13,299 bases of DNA from an uncultured Candidatus Methylacidiphilales bacterium (GCA_937928665.1 CALFVM010000205.1:1-13299); one strand, 5' to 3'. Positions 1 to 7,194 are shown, counted from the stretch's first letter. The notes: generated from the letters alone by a model not told the origin. Translations and numbers: made by a program.

Positions 1-1627
1 GATAATCAACGGGCACATCGACCAACACGGGCCCATCGATTTCCATCGCCCGCTTTAACACCGGCACGATTTCCTCCGGCCCGTGGATCCTCAATCCCAC
101 CGCTCCGAAACTTTCCGCAAACTGCACCAAATCGGGCGTGCCCAAAGCTACCCCTGATTCCCGCCCGTATTTCATCAGTTGCTGAATCTTGACCATGTCA
201 AAGGATCCATCCCGCCAAACCAAGTGGACAAACGGACACTTCAGGCGGACGGCCGTCTCCAACTCCATCGCCGAAAACAAAAACCCGCCATCGCCCGACA
301 TGGACACGATTTTTTCACCGGGACGAACCAGCGACGTGGCGATCGCCCATGGCAATGCCACTCCCAAGGTTTGCTGCCCGTTGCTAAAAAGAAGTCGGCG
401 TGGCTCGCAACACTCAAAATACCGCGCCATCCAAATATAAATCGAGCCGACATCACAGATGACGGTGACCGAGTCATTCAAAAACTTGCGCAGCTCACGG
501 ACCAGCCGCAACGGATGCACCGGCGTTCCGTTCTTACCCCACCCGGCTTCCCGCTCCCGCTCCAAGTCGGCCCTCAACGCGGCCGCCACCGCATCGTCCG
601 CCAGCACGTAGGCAGGGTTAAGGGCCGCCGCCAAAGCGTCCAGACCCGCTGTTAGAGAACCAAGCAACTCGACCTCCGGCCGGTAATAATGGTCAATGTC
701 TGCCGGTTTTGCATCGAGATGGATAATCTTCAGTAACTTCTTCCCATTCCACGAAACCGGGTCGTACTCCACCGGATCAAAGCCAATAGTCAGCACCACA
801 TCGGCCTGTTCCAACAACAAATCCCCAGGCTGATTCCGGAACAGCCCGATTCGACCGTTGAAGCAATGGAGCAATTCCCGAGAAATCACCCCCGCCCCCT
901 CGAACGTATTCACCACAGGCAAATTCACTTTGCCTAAGAGTCGTCGCAGTGCCGCGGTCGCCCCTGGCTCTGAGGCTCCCATTCCCGCCAACACCACCGG
1001 GCGACGTGCCCCGTTCAACAAGGCCGTCGCCTCCGCCACCGCCGCTGCATCAGGAGCTCCCCAGCGCATCGCTCTCACCGGCTCAATCACCGGCGCATCC
1101 GTTGAATCGGTCAGCACGTCCTTCGGTAAACTCAAAAAAGCCGCCCCCGGCCGGGGCGACAGCGCCGCCCGAAACGCATTTGCCACGACCTCGGGAATCG
1201 TTTCGGGCGCGTCGATCTCCGCACTGAACTTTGTCACTGCCCGGAACAAATTAACCGTATCCATGCTCTGGTGCGTTTGCTTCAAAAGCTCCGCCCGCGT
1301 AACCGCCCCGCCCATCGCCACCACAGGGTCACCCTCGGTCGTCGCCGTGGCCAGCCCTGTCACCAAATTCGACGCTCCCGGCCCGGACGTCGCCAGACAC
1401 ACCCCCGGCCTTCCCGTCAACCTCCCGACAGCTCCGGCCATGAACGCCGCATTTTGTTCATGACGACACAGAACCAGCTTCGGCCCCTGATCGACCAATA
1501 CATCAAAGACAGCATCCACTTTCGCCCCGGGAATTCCGAACACATGCCCCACGCCATGTGCCTCCAGGCAGCGAACCAATAACTCTGCACCGCGCACTCC
1601 GGCCCCGCCCAATTGTGAATTGCTCAT
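1..1627 (-). CDS. alsS: Acetolactate synthase, catabolic AlsS/BudB type (3' end cut by window edge)
   Basis: This is a thiamine-diphosphate enzyme that condenses two pyruvates to 2-acetolactate with loss of CO2, the first step towards acetoin and butanediol or, in some bacteria, branched-chain amino acids. I translated the minus strand: 542 codons are visible without a stop. The N-terminal half has the catalytic Glu57 in RHEQNAAFMA, followed by TSGPGASN and the HQSMDTV block typical of the catabolic family. The C-terminal half has SNGQQT(L)GVALPWAI and the ThDP/metal motif SGDGG near residues 444-448, with WRD and DMV about 27 residues later. The last visible residues, VPVDY, match the family's C-terminal end, so only about 15-30 residues are missing. 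The ATG at 1627 has a consensus Shine-Dalgarno. No decarboxylase partner (AlsD) is visible, because downstream sequence lies outside the window. The family assignment is firm; a catabolic rather than biosynthetic role is inferred from the motifs. Confidence 0.93.
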   Translation of the reverse strand, partial: MSNSQLGGAGVRGAELLVRCLEAHGVGHVFGIPGAKVDAVFDVLVDQGPKLVLCRHEQNAAFMAGAVGRLTGRPGVCLATSGPGASNLVTGLATATTEGDPVVAMGGAVTRAELLKQTHQSMDTVNLFRAVTKFSAEIDAPETIPEVVANAFRAALSPRPGAAFLSLPKDVLTDSTDAPVIEPVRAMRWGAPDAAAVAEATALLNGARRPVVLAGMGASEPGATAALRRLLGKVNLPVVNTFEGAGVISRELLHCFNGRIGLFRNQPGDLLLEQADVVLTIGFDPVEYDPVSWNGKKLLKIIHLDAKPADIDHYYRPEVELLGSLTAGLDALAAALNPAYVLADDAVAAALRADLEREREAGWGKNGTPVHPLRLVRELRKFLNDSVTVICDVGSIYIWMARYFECCEPRRLLFSNGQQTLGVALPWAIATSLVRPGEKIVSMSGDGGFLFSAMELETAVRLKCPFVHLVWRDGSFDMVKIQQLMKYGRESGVALGTPDLVQFAESFGAVGLRIHGPEEIVPVLKRAMEIDGPVLVDVPVDY

Positions 1628-1636
1628 GTTCCGCCC

Positions 1637-1644
1637 CCTCCTTT
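1637..1644 (-). promoter_or_regulatory. Strong Shine-Dalgarno of the acetolactate synthase gene
   Basis: Read on the minus strand, AAAGGAGG lies 9 bases before the ATG at 1627. It fixes the start of the acetolactate synthase. It is the clearest ribosome-binding site in the window; most other genes here have weak or no visible Shine-Dalgarno sequences. Confidence 0.75.
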
Positions 1645-1751
1645 ATGCATGAGTCTGGCCGGCCCGGGATATCGGTCAAGCCGCGTCTTCCCGGCAGAGC
1701 CCACCATTTCATTTGCACCCCGGCGTAGCCCCGGCACAATTTTGCGTGTCC

Positions 1752-2429
1752 ATGCCCAAGCTCCTCCCTCCTGCCTGTCGCCTCCTCCAACAAGGTCCCG
1801 GCACCCCATCCTGGAACATGGCTGCCGACGAGTCCCTCCTCCGCCTCGTAACCATTCCCGTCCTACGCCTCTATGGCTGGGACTGCCCCGCGATCTCCAT
1901 CGGCTACTTCGACTCCTTCCATGACGTTCCCGCCGGGCGTCCCTTCGTTCGCCGGTTTACCGGCGGCGGTCTCGTCGATCACGCCCGCGATCTCACCTAC
2001 TCGATTATTGTCCCCCGCGAACATCCCCTCAACCTGGCCGGTCCCCAGGAAAGTTACTGCATTGTCCACCGGGCCGTCGCCGACGCCCTTGCCGCCTGCG
2101 GCTGGGCCGCTGACCTTGCCGAACGCCCTATCGAGGCCCAAAGCAACGCCTGCTTCCAAAAACCGGTCAAGTTCGACGTCATCCAAGGTTCCACCAAACT
2201 GGCCGGTGCCGCCCAGCGCCGCACCCGCGAAGGCTGCCTCCACCAGGGCAGCATCCTTCTTCCCGCCGATCCCGATCGCGACCACCTCGCCGGCGAACTC
2301 ATCGATCGCCTCGTCCCGCTTCTGTCCTCGGAAGTCCACCGCGACGCAATGACCGCCGACGAAACGACCAAAGCCGCCCACCTCGACCGGGAACGCTACG
2401 CCACCGAAGCCTGGAATCGGAGTCGGTAA
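1752..2429 (+). CDS. LipM/LplA-family octanoyl or lipoyl transferase
   Basis: This is a biotin/lipoate A/B ligase-fold protein of 225 residues. It probably moves an octanoyl or lipoyl group to the lipoyl domains of 2-oxoacid dehydrogenases or the glycine cleavage H protein. Residues 67-77 (RRFTGGGLVDH) are the acyl-binding loop of the fold. Cys134 in the segment NACFQKPVKFDV sits where LipM-type octanoyltransferases carry their catalytic Cys. Lys149 in TKLAGAAQRR is the conserved lysine of the fold. At about 225 residues it is shorter than LplA (about 330) and lacks LplA's extra C-terminal domain, which favours a transferase over an ATP-dependent ligase. The ATG at 1752 is preferred over an in-frame TTG at 1713 because conserved sequence begins soon after it. 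The gene is divergent from the acetolactate synthase and 51 bp upstream of the CobW-like gene. Family is confident; exact substrate is not. Confidence 0.82.
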   Translation: MPKLLPPACRLLQQGPGTPSWNMAADESLLRLVTIPVLRLYGWDCPAISIGYFDSFHDVPAGRPFVRRFTGGGLVDHARDLTYSIIVPREHPLNLAGPQESYCIVHRAVADALAACGWAADLAERPIEAQSNACFQKPVKFDVIQGSTKLAGAAQRRTREGCLHQGSILLPADPDRDHLAGELIDRLVPLLSSEVHRDAMTADETTKAAHLDRERYATEAWNRSR

Positions 2430-2480
2430 GCCTTCTCCAACCCGGCTTGCCAGTGCCGGTTCAACAGAGCACATTTCCGT

Positions 2481-3488
2481 ATGCCCGCTCCCCAAACTCC
2501 CGACAATCGCGTCCCCGTCACCATCCTCACCGGCTTCCTCGGTGCCGGCAAAACCACTCTTCTCAACCGCATTCTGAGTGAGAACCACGGCCATCGCATC
2601 GCTGTGATCGAAAACGAATTCGGCGAAGTCGGTATAGACCATGAGCTGGTCATCGGTGCCGACGAGGAAATCTTCGAAATGAACAACGGCTGCATCTGCT
2701 GCACCGTCCGCGGCGACCTGATCCGCATCCTCGGCACCCTCCTCAAACGAAAAGACCGCTTCGACCGCATCCTCATCGAAACAACCGGCCTGGCCGATCC
2801 CGGTCCCGTCGTCCAAACCTTCTTTGTCGACAACACTCTCAAGGAAAAACTCAAGGTGGATGCTGTCGTCACCGTGGTCGACGCCAAACACCTCGCCCTC
2901 CACCTTGATTCCCAACACGAAGTCGGTGAACAACTCGCCTTCGCCGATGTCCTCATCCTCAACAAAACCGACCTTGTTCCCTCCTCCGAACTCGAAGCGA
3001 TCGAACGCCGTATCCGCCAGATCAACGCCCTCGCCCCCATTCACCGCACCACCAACGCCAACCTGCCCCTGGACCGCGTGCTTGACCTCGGCGGCTTCGA
3101 CCTTGGCCGCGCCCTCTCCCTCGAACCCGGTTTCCTCGAAGCTCATGAGCATCACGAACACGATCACGAACACTATGATCATGAGCACGACCACGAAATC
3201 ACCTCGGTCGGTATCACCGCCCCAGGCGAACTCGACCCCAAAAAACTCAACGCCTGGATCGCCAACCTCCTCCGCACCCAGGGCTCCGATCTCTACCGGT
3301 TCAAAGGCGTCGTCGCCATCGCTGGTCGACCCGAGCGATATGTTTTTCAGGGCGTCCATATGATCGTCGATGGCCGCCTTGACCGGCCCTGGGGCAAGAC
3401 GCCCCGCTCAAACGCCGTCATCTTTATTGGCAAAAACCTCGACCGCACCGCCCTTCACCAAGCCTTTCACAACTGCCTCGTTTCCTGA
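2481..3488 (+). CDS. CobW/COG0523 family GTPase (putative Zn metallochaperone, ZNG1/YeiR/YjiA-like)
   Basis: This is a 335-residue G3E-family P-loop GTPase, a class that loads metals into client enzymes or handles metal limitation. Visible motifs in order: Walker A GFLGAGKT (18-25), switch I ENEFGEVGID (44-53), metal-binding GCICC (CxCC, 70-74), Walker B/switch II ETTGLADP (100-107) and base-recognition NKTD (161-164). A histidine-rich stretch follows at 222-239 (repeated HEH and HDHE units) between the GTPase core and the C-terminal CobW domain. The full length fits the family. The His cluster and CxCC suggest Zn or a similar divalent metal; the client cannot be named from this window. The next gene, 7 bp downstream, encodes a WD40 protein, so co-translation is likely. 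No zinc-uptake regulator site (Zur box) was recognised upstream. Confidence 0.92.
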   Translation: MPAPQTPDNRVPVTILTGFLGAGKTTLLNRILSENHGHRIAVIENEFGEVGIDHELVIGADEEIFEMNNGCICCTVRGDLIRILGTLLKRKDRFDRILIETTGLADPGPVVQTFFVDNTLKEKLKVDAVVTVVDAKHLALHLDSQHEVGEQLAFADVLILNKTDLVPSSELEAIERRIRQINALAPIHRTTNANLPLDRVLDLGGFDLGRALSLEPGFLEAHEHHEHDHEHYDHEHDHEITSVGITAPGELDPKKLNAWIANLLRTQGSDLYRFKGVVAIAGRPERYVFQGVHMIVDGRLDRPWGKTPRSNAVIFIGKNLDRTALHQAFHNCLVS

Positions 3489-3495
3489 TCCTCGC

Positions 3496-4542
3496 ATGGC
3501 CACCTCCCGACCCGGAGTCCTTCCCCTGCGCCGCTTGTGGCGCACCGAACTTTCCGACTACCCGATCGCCCTGGCCTGGAGTCCCGACGGCTCCGCCCTC
3601 CTCGCGCTTCCCGCAACCGGTGACATCCTCGTCCTCACCGCTGAAAACGCCCGCATCCTCCACCGCATTCCCGGTCACCCTGGTGGCAACCTCACCGCCG
3701 CCTGGACACCCTCCACCCCAGCATTGGTCACCGGTGGCCAGGACGGCACCATTCGCCTTTACCCACTTGAACCGTCGGCTCAACCCACCATCTCCACCCC
3801 CGGCAAAGGCTGGATCGCATCCCTCCGTTGGAGCCCGGATGGAAAACACCTCGCTGTCGCCCAGAGCAAAACCGTCCACCTACTCCGACCGGACCTCTCC
3901 CCCATTCACACCTGGGGCCCTCACCCGGGAACTGTCGCCGACATCGCCTGGTCTCCCGACAGCCAACGCTTGGTTGCCGCCGCTTACCGTGGTCCTGTCG
4001 TCTGGAACATCGCTTCGGCCTCCCCGGAGCGAACCCTGGATTGGGCCGGCTCCTGCCTGACCGTCGCTTGGAGCCCAAACGGAGCCATCATCGCCACCGG
4101 CGACCAAACCCCCACCGTTCACATCTGGGACCTGCCCTCCAATCAGAATCTCCAAATGAGCGGCTACGAAACCAAAGTCACCGCTCTTTCCTGGAACCAC
4201 TCCAGCCGCTTTCTCGCCACCTCCGGCGGCTCCGCCGCCGCCGTCTGGGACTGCTCTGGCCCTGGCCCAGAAGGCTCCGAACCTTTCGTCCTCGACGCCC
4301 ACGTCGACGGCATCACCTGCCTCGCCTTCCAACACCGAAGCAACCTTCTCGCCACCGGCGGCGCCGACGCCATGGCTTATGTCTGGTGGCCGGAACGCCA
4401 TCCCGCCCCGCTTCTGACCTTCCCCCTTGATACGGAAGTCGCTGCCCTGGCCTGGCACCCCGGCGATGCCGCCCTTGCCCTCGCCTCTGCCTCCGGGGAA
4501 ATCAACCTTTGCCGCCTTCCCAACGAAAGCGAACTGACCTGA
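3496..4542 (+). CDS. WD40 repeat beta-propeller protein
   Basis: This is a 348-residue protein made almost entirely of WD40-like blades, most likely one seven-bladed propeller. Repeated signatures are visible: AWSPDG (27-32), TGGQDGTIRLY (79-89), RWSPDGKHLA (111-120), AWSPDSQRLVAA (151-162), AWSPNGAIIATG (191-202) with VHIWDL, LSWNHSSRFLATSGG (231-245) with AVWD, and LATGGAD (285-291) with YVWW. There is no signal peptide or membrane segment, so it should be cytoplasmic. WD40 proteins are protein-binding scaffolds without catalytic activity. The start at 3496 is the first ATG after the upstream stop and gives a compact first blade. The 7-bp spacing to the CobW-like GTPase suggests the two act together, perhaps with the propeller as client adaptor; that is inference. 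Confidence 0.88.
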   Translation: MATSRPGVLPLRRLWRTELSDYPIALAWSPDGSALLALPATGDILVLTAENARILHRIPGHPGGNLTAAWTPSTPALVTGGQDGTIRLYPLEPSAQPTISTPGKGWIASLRWSPDGKHLAVAQSKTVHLLRPDLSPIHTWGPHPGTVADIAWSPDSQRLVAAAYRGPVVWNIASASPERTLDWAGSCLTVAWSPNGAIIATGDQTPTVHIWDLPSNQNLQMSGYETKVTALSWNHSSRFLATSGGSAAAVWDCSGPGPEGSEPFVLDAHVDGITCLAFQHRSNLLATGGADAMAYVWWPERHPAPLLTFPLDTEVAALAWHPGDAALALASASGEINLCRLPNESELT

Positions 4543-4584
4543 ACTTCGCCCGCCCCCTTCCCCCGCCGGGCGAATCGACCCCCT

Positions 4585-4616
4585 ACAATTCTTGTCACGG
4601 GCAGGACAAAAATTGT
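4585..4616. repeat. 12-8-12 inverted repeat between convergent genes
   Basis: The left arm ACAATTCTTGTC (4585-4596) and right arm GACAAAAATTGT (4605-4616) pair at 11 of 12 positions around the spacer ACGGGCAG. It lies in the 218-bp gap between the 3' ends of the WD40 and XerD-like genes, so a bidirectional terminator is possible. Neither side of the stem is followed by a T-run and the stem is AT-rich, which is poor for an intrinsic terminator. The arm-spacer-arm geometry also resembles a tyrosine-recombinase core site. Function is unknown. Confidence 0.6.
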
Positions 4617-4667
4617 TACAAGCCCCTGCGTCCGATTCCCGCTTGCCGCCCTCGCCCATTCGGCAAT

Positions 4668-4708
4668 TGCGGCCCACTCCTTACACCTGAGCTAAGGCAA
4701 CTTCCGCA
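4668..4708. repeat. Nested imperfect hairpin in the 4543-4760 gap
   Basis: An outer TGCGG/CCGCA pair (4668-4672 with 4704-4708) encloses an inner CCTTA/TAAGG stem (4679-4683 with 4693-4697). On the minus strand the segment resembles the 5' end of a tRNA, but no anticodon arm or acceptor stem follows. It may be part of the 3' UTR of either convergent gene. The rest of the gap holds no recognisable gene. Confidence 0.3.
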
Positions 4709-4760
4709 TCTGCCGGCCGTGGGAACGTCGGGTGTGCCCGCCTGTCGCCCAAACAAGCCC

Positions 4761-5663
4761 CTACCGTGCGCGTGGATGCGCTGACCGATGCACCTGGCGT
4801 AACCGGGCCTCATCGACATGAGTATAAATCTGGGTCGTCGTAATGCTGGCGTGACCGAGCAGTTCCTGGATCACCCGCAAATCCGCACCTCGTTCCAGCA
4901 GATGCGTGGCAAACGAATGCCGCAGAATGTGGGGATAGACGTTCTTCTCAATCCCGGCCCGGGCCATCGCCTCCTTGACCAAACCCCAAAGCCGGGCCGT
5001 TGTCAGCCGGGTCCCGTGTCGGCCCAGAAAAACTTCTCCGCCGGTCCTTTGTCCGACCAATAACGGGCGACCCTGTTCAAGGTACCGTTTCAGTGCCCCC
5101 ACCCCCGTTCGACCCATCATCACCATCCGTTCTTTGTTTCCTTTACCCACCACCCGAAGCAGCCCGGCTTCCAGATCAACCGCTTCCAGCCGGAGCCCCG
5201 CGACCTCCGAAACCCGCGCCCCCGTGGCGTAAAACGTCTCCAGCACTGCCGTGTTCCGCAAACTGAGGGGGTCATCCCCCGGAAACGCCGCCAACAGCCG
5301 GTCCACTTCTTCTACGGCTAAAGTCTCAGGAAGGTAACGAATCAACTTCGGCAATTCCAGAGCCGCCGCGATTTCCCTTGTGATCACCCGGTGCTCCTTC
5401 AAAAACCGGAATAAGTTGCGGAGCGAAGTCACCTCCACCTTGACCGAAGCCGGACTCAGGTTGCCATTCACCCGCCGCTCGTTCAAATAAGCCAGCACCG
5501 TTGCGGCATCGAGCCCGGTCCACTCCACCCCCGGTCGGGTCCGGTCCAGCCACCTGGTAAACGTCTCAAACACCCGGCGATGCAATACCTGGGTGTTTAC
5601 CGCATGGCCGGTCTCCATCGCCAGGGAAGCCAAGCAATCCTCCACCGGCCCAAGGTCAGGCAT
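4761..5663 (-). CDS. xerD: Tyrosine recombinase, XerD/XerC type
   Basis: This is a 300-residue site-specific recombinase of the size and layout of XerC/XerD, which resolve chromosome dimers at dif. An N-terminal SAM-like core-binding domain spans about residues 5-95. The catalytic domain has the full set: Arg150 (GARVSEVAGL), Lys174 (GKGNKER), His245 and Arg248 (HILRHSFATHLL), His271 (LLGHASI) and the nucleophile Tyr280 (TTTQIYTHVD). The ATG at 5663 is chosen because it overlaps the folB stop by 8 bp (ATGCCTGA), a classic coupled arrangement, and gives the normal family length; a longer reading from 5771 would lie inside folB. Neighbouring folate genes say nothing about function. XerD rather than XerC is a choice by overall similarity, and an integron or phage integrase is less likely given the length and intact core. 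Confidence 0.9.
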   Translation of the reverse strand: MPDLGPVEDCLASLAMETGHAVNTQVLHRRVFETFTRWLDRTRPGVEWTGLDAATVLAYLNERRVNGNLSPASVKVEVTSLRNLFRFLKEHRVITREIAAALELPKLIRYLPETLAVEEVDRLLAAFPGDDPLSLRNTAVLETFYATGARVSEVAGLRLEAVDLEAGLLRVVGKGNKERMVMMGRTGVGALKRYLEQGRPLLVGQRTGGEVFLGRHGTRLTTARLWGLVKEAMARAGIEKNVYPHILRHSFATHLLERGADLRVIQELLGHASITTTQIYTHVDEARLRQVHRSAHPRAR

Positions 5664-6072
5664 GGTCGGGCACCACCTCCTCGCGCGGCACAATAGGAAC
5701 GACTTTCTTCGATCGCTTCTTCGCCTTCCGCTCCAGCCTAACTCCGACCCATTCCGCATCCGGAAGGACAAACTTTAACAAGTCAATCTCCACCCGTTTA
5801 ATGGCAAAGTCCGCCAACAATGCCGCTGCAATCTCTTCTCCCAGCGTTTCCAACAACTGTCGCGGACGCTCTGCCGCCACCGCCTTGATTCGCTCCGCCA
5901 CGGCCGCATAATCCACGCTCGCCTCCATCGCGTCCTGTGCCGCCGCTTCCTTGAAGTCAGGCCCCCGAAACGACGCCGAAACCCGTAGCTTTTGCGGCAA
6001 TGCTCGTTCCTCGTCCGGCACACCCACTCTCGCCCACACCTCCAGATTCCGAATAAAGATCGTGTCTCCCAT
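5656..6072 (-). CDS. folB: Dihydroneopterin aldolase
   Basis: FolB cleaves 7,8-dihydroneopterin to 6-hydroxymethyl-7,8-dihydropterin and glycolaldehyde in folate synthesis. The 138-residue protein has the expected small tunnelling-fold layout: an N-terminal strand IFIRNLEVWARVGV, the conserved acidic site PDEER (Glu21/22), VDYAAVAERI (53-62), LLETLGEEIA (73-82) and the catalytic lysine at Lys100 in DLLKFVLPDAEWVGVRLER. A basic tail (KAKKRSKK, about 116-123) extends past the usual end. It starts 6 bp after the stop of the HAD-Nudix gene, and its own stop overlaps the start of xerD, so the three genes are probably one transcript. The adjoining Nudix and HAD domains are the enzyme classes needed just before FolB in the pathway. 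Confidence 0.9.
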   Translation of the reverse strand: MGDTIFIRNLEVWARVGVPDEERALPQKLRVSASFRGPDFKEAAAQDAMEASVDYAAVAERIKAVAAERPRQLLETLGEEIAAALLADFAIKRVEIDLLKFVLPDAEWVGVRLERKAKKRSKKVVPIVPREEVVPDHA

Positions 6073-6078
6073 ACCCGA

Positions 6079-7158
6079 TCAAACCGCCTCTGGCCCCGCC
6101 TGAGCAAGCGGGTTATTCCGCCCGATCTTCTCCAAAAGTGCCCGCGTCGGTGTATTCAACGGCAGCTTTAAGGCATCCTCCCAGGTCACCCAACGAAACT
6201 CTTCGGCCTCATCATTCAACACCACCTCACCCTCCTTCGCCTCTGCCACATAATTCAACAACAGAAAATGGGCGGGTCGGAAAAACTCGGGCGACCGCAC
6301 GCAGTCTTGCACAAAAACAAAGCGAACATCCGCCAGTTCCAGTCCCGTCTCTTCTCGGACCTCCCGCCGCAGGGCCGCTTCCGCCGTCTCCCCACCCTTG
6401 ATCTTTCCTCCGGGAATGCCCCATCGATTGCTCCATTTGTGCGTCCGGATCATCAACCACTGGCCATCAGCCCTCGTAATTGCGGCTCCCACCGTCGCCA
6501 CCGGCACCAACTCCGCCTCGTCCTCATCGACGTGTCGTTGCAGATAACGAAGGACCGAAGGCATATCCCGGAAAAGAAAATCGGGAGAGGACGCCTTCAG
6601 CTTTTCCAGAGAGTCATACCCCGTCAGCACCGCGCAACTCACCACCCCGCCGGCCTTGGCCGCGTCGATGTCATGCCGCATGTCCCCAATGAACATCGTC
6701 TCCTTCGGGTCCAATCCGTGCTTTCGAAGGATCTCCGTAATCTTCTCCCGCTTATCAATCACCATCGTGTAGGCTTGGTCAAAATAGTCCTTCAATCCAA
6801 GCCGCGCACCCTGTACCGCGAAGTGTTCCGCATGAATCGTGCTCAACAAATAAATGCGCATTCCCCGGCTTCGGCCCCATTCCAAAATCTCCCGGGCTCC
6901 AGGCAGCAGCCCGATCGACTCCTGCAAAAGTTTGAACGAGCTGTGGTAATGACCCTCCAAATGCTCCATTGTCGCCTCCGGCAGGAACTCCCGATAAAAC
7001 TCCGTAAACGGCAGCCGAAACTTCTCCCGAAACTCATCCACAGTAAACGACGGCTTACCAAACTCCGCAAACACCTGGTTGGTCGCCTCCACCACCGGAT
7101 GGAGATCATCCACCAACGTCCCCGACCAATCGAAAAGAAGATTACGAATCCGCGGCAC
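6079..7158 (-). CDS. HAD hydrolase-Nudix hydrolase fusion protein
   Basis: This is a two-domain protein of 359 residues from a GTG at 7158 (an upstream in-frame GTG at 7206 would add 16 residues with no domain match; neither has a clear Shine-Dalgarno). The N-terminal HAD domain (about 1-205) starts with the nucleophile Asp10 in FDWSGTLVDD, then LLST (motif II, Ser106), a lysine in DKREK (136-139) and GDMRHD (158-163, motif IV). The usual second Asp of DxD is Ser here; phosphonatase PhnX also lacks it (DWAGT). The C-terminal Nudix domain (about 219-344) carries a perfect Nudix box at 251-273: GKIKGGE, then REVREETGL. A Nudix enzyme and a phosphatase are the two steps between dihydroneopterin triphosphate and FolB, and folB starts 6 bp downstream, so a bifunctional pterin role is plausible but unproven. 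General housecleaning of damaged nucleotides is the alternative. Confidence 0.85.
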   Translation of the reverse strand: MPRIRNLLFDWSGTLVDDLHPVVEATNQVFAEFGKPSFTVDEFREKFRLPFTEFYREFLPEATMEHLEGHYHSSFKLLQESIGLLPGAREILEWGRSRGMRIYLLSTIHAEHFAVQGARLGLKDYFDQAYTMVIDKREKITEILRKHGLDPKETMFIGDMRHDIDAAKAGGVVSCAVLTGYDSLEKLKASSPDFLFRDMPSVLRYLQRHVDEDEAELVPVATVGAAITRADGQWLMIRTHKWSNRWGIPGGKIKGGETAEAALRREVREETGLELADVRFVFVQDCVRSPEFFRPAHFLLLNYVAEAKEGEVVLNDEAEEFRWVTWEDALKLPLNTPTRALLEKIGRNNPLAQAGPEAV

Positions 7159-7164
7159 AGAGCC

Positions 7165-7194
7165 ATTAAATAAGCGAAATTCCGAACCGTGCAA
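7165..7194 (-). promoter_or_regulatory. Possible sigma70-type promoter of the HAD-Nudix/folB/xerD unit
   Basis: On the minus strand TTGCAC (7194-7189) and TTTAAT (7170-7165) are separated by 18 bases, matching the -35 at 4 of 6 and the -10 at 5 of 6 positions. The predicted transcript would begin about at the GTG at 7158, which would make it leaderless. If the 7206 start is real, this lies inside the gene and the match is chance. Confidence 0.3.

Noticed and set aside
858..1463. A 201-residue plus-strand open frame
   Set aside because: It is the shadow of the acetolactate synthase, which is open across the whole 1-1627 region on the other strand.
1863..3359. A 498-residue minus-strand open frame covering parts of the LipM-like and CobW-like genes
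   Set aside because: It is the antisense of two genes with clear motifs (RRFTGGG, Walker A, NKTD). Its product is a low-complexity Gly/Val/Asp/Glu-rich sequence, as expected from the C-rich codons of the real genes.
4585..4616. Canonical dif site for the XerD-like protein
   Set aside because: Arms are 12 bp with an 8-bp spacer and lack the TTATGTTAAAT-like XerD half and 6-bp centre known for dif; kept only as an unexplained inverted repeat.
4610..4700. tRNA-like start on the minus strand (GCCTTAGCTCAG) in the 4543-4760 gap
   Set aside because: The D-loop lacks the GG pair, no 5-bp anticodon stem follows, and no T-arm with TTCRA and closing acceptor stem could be folded.
5664..5771. N-terminal extension of the XerD-like protein
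   Set aside because: The extra 36 residues would lie inside the folB coding sequence and have no counterpart in XerC/D proteins; ATG 5663 gives the standard 300-residue length.
6268..7173. A 301-residue plus-strand open frame
   Set aside because: It is antisense to the HAD-Nudix gene, whose Nudix box and HAD motifs are unmistakable; the frame shows Arg/Pro/His-rich shadow composition.
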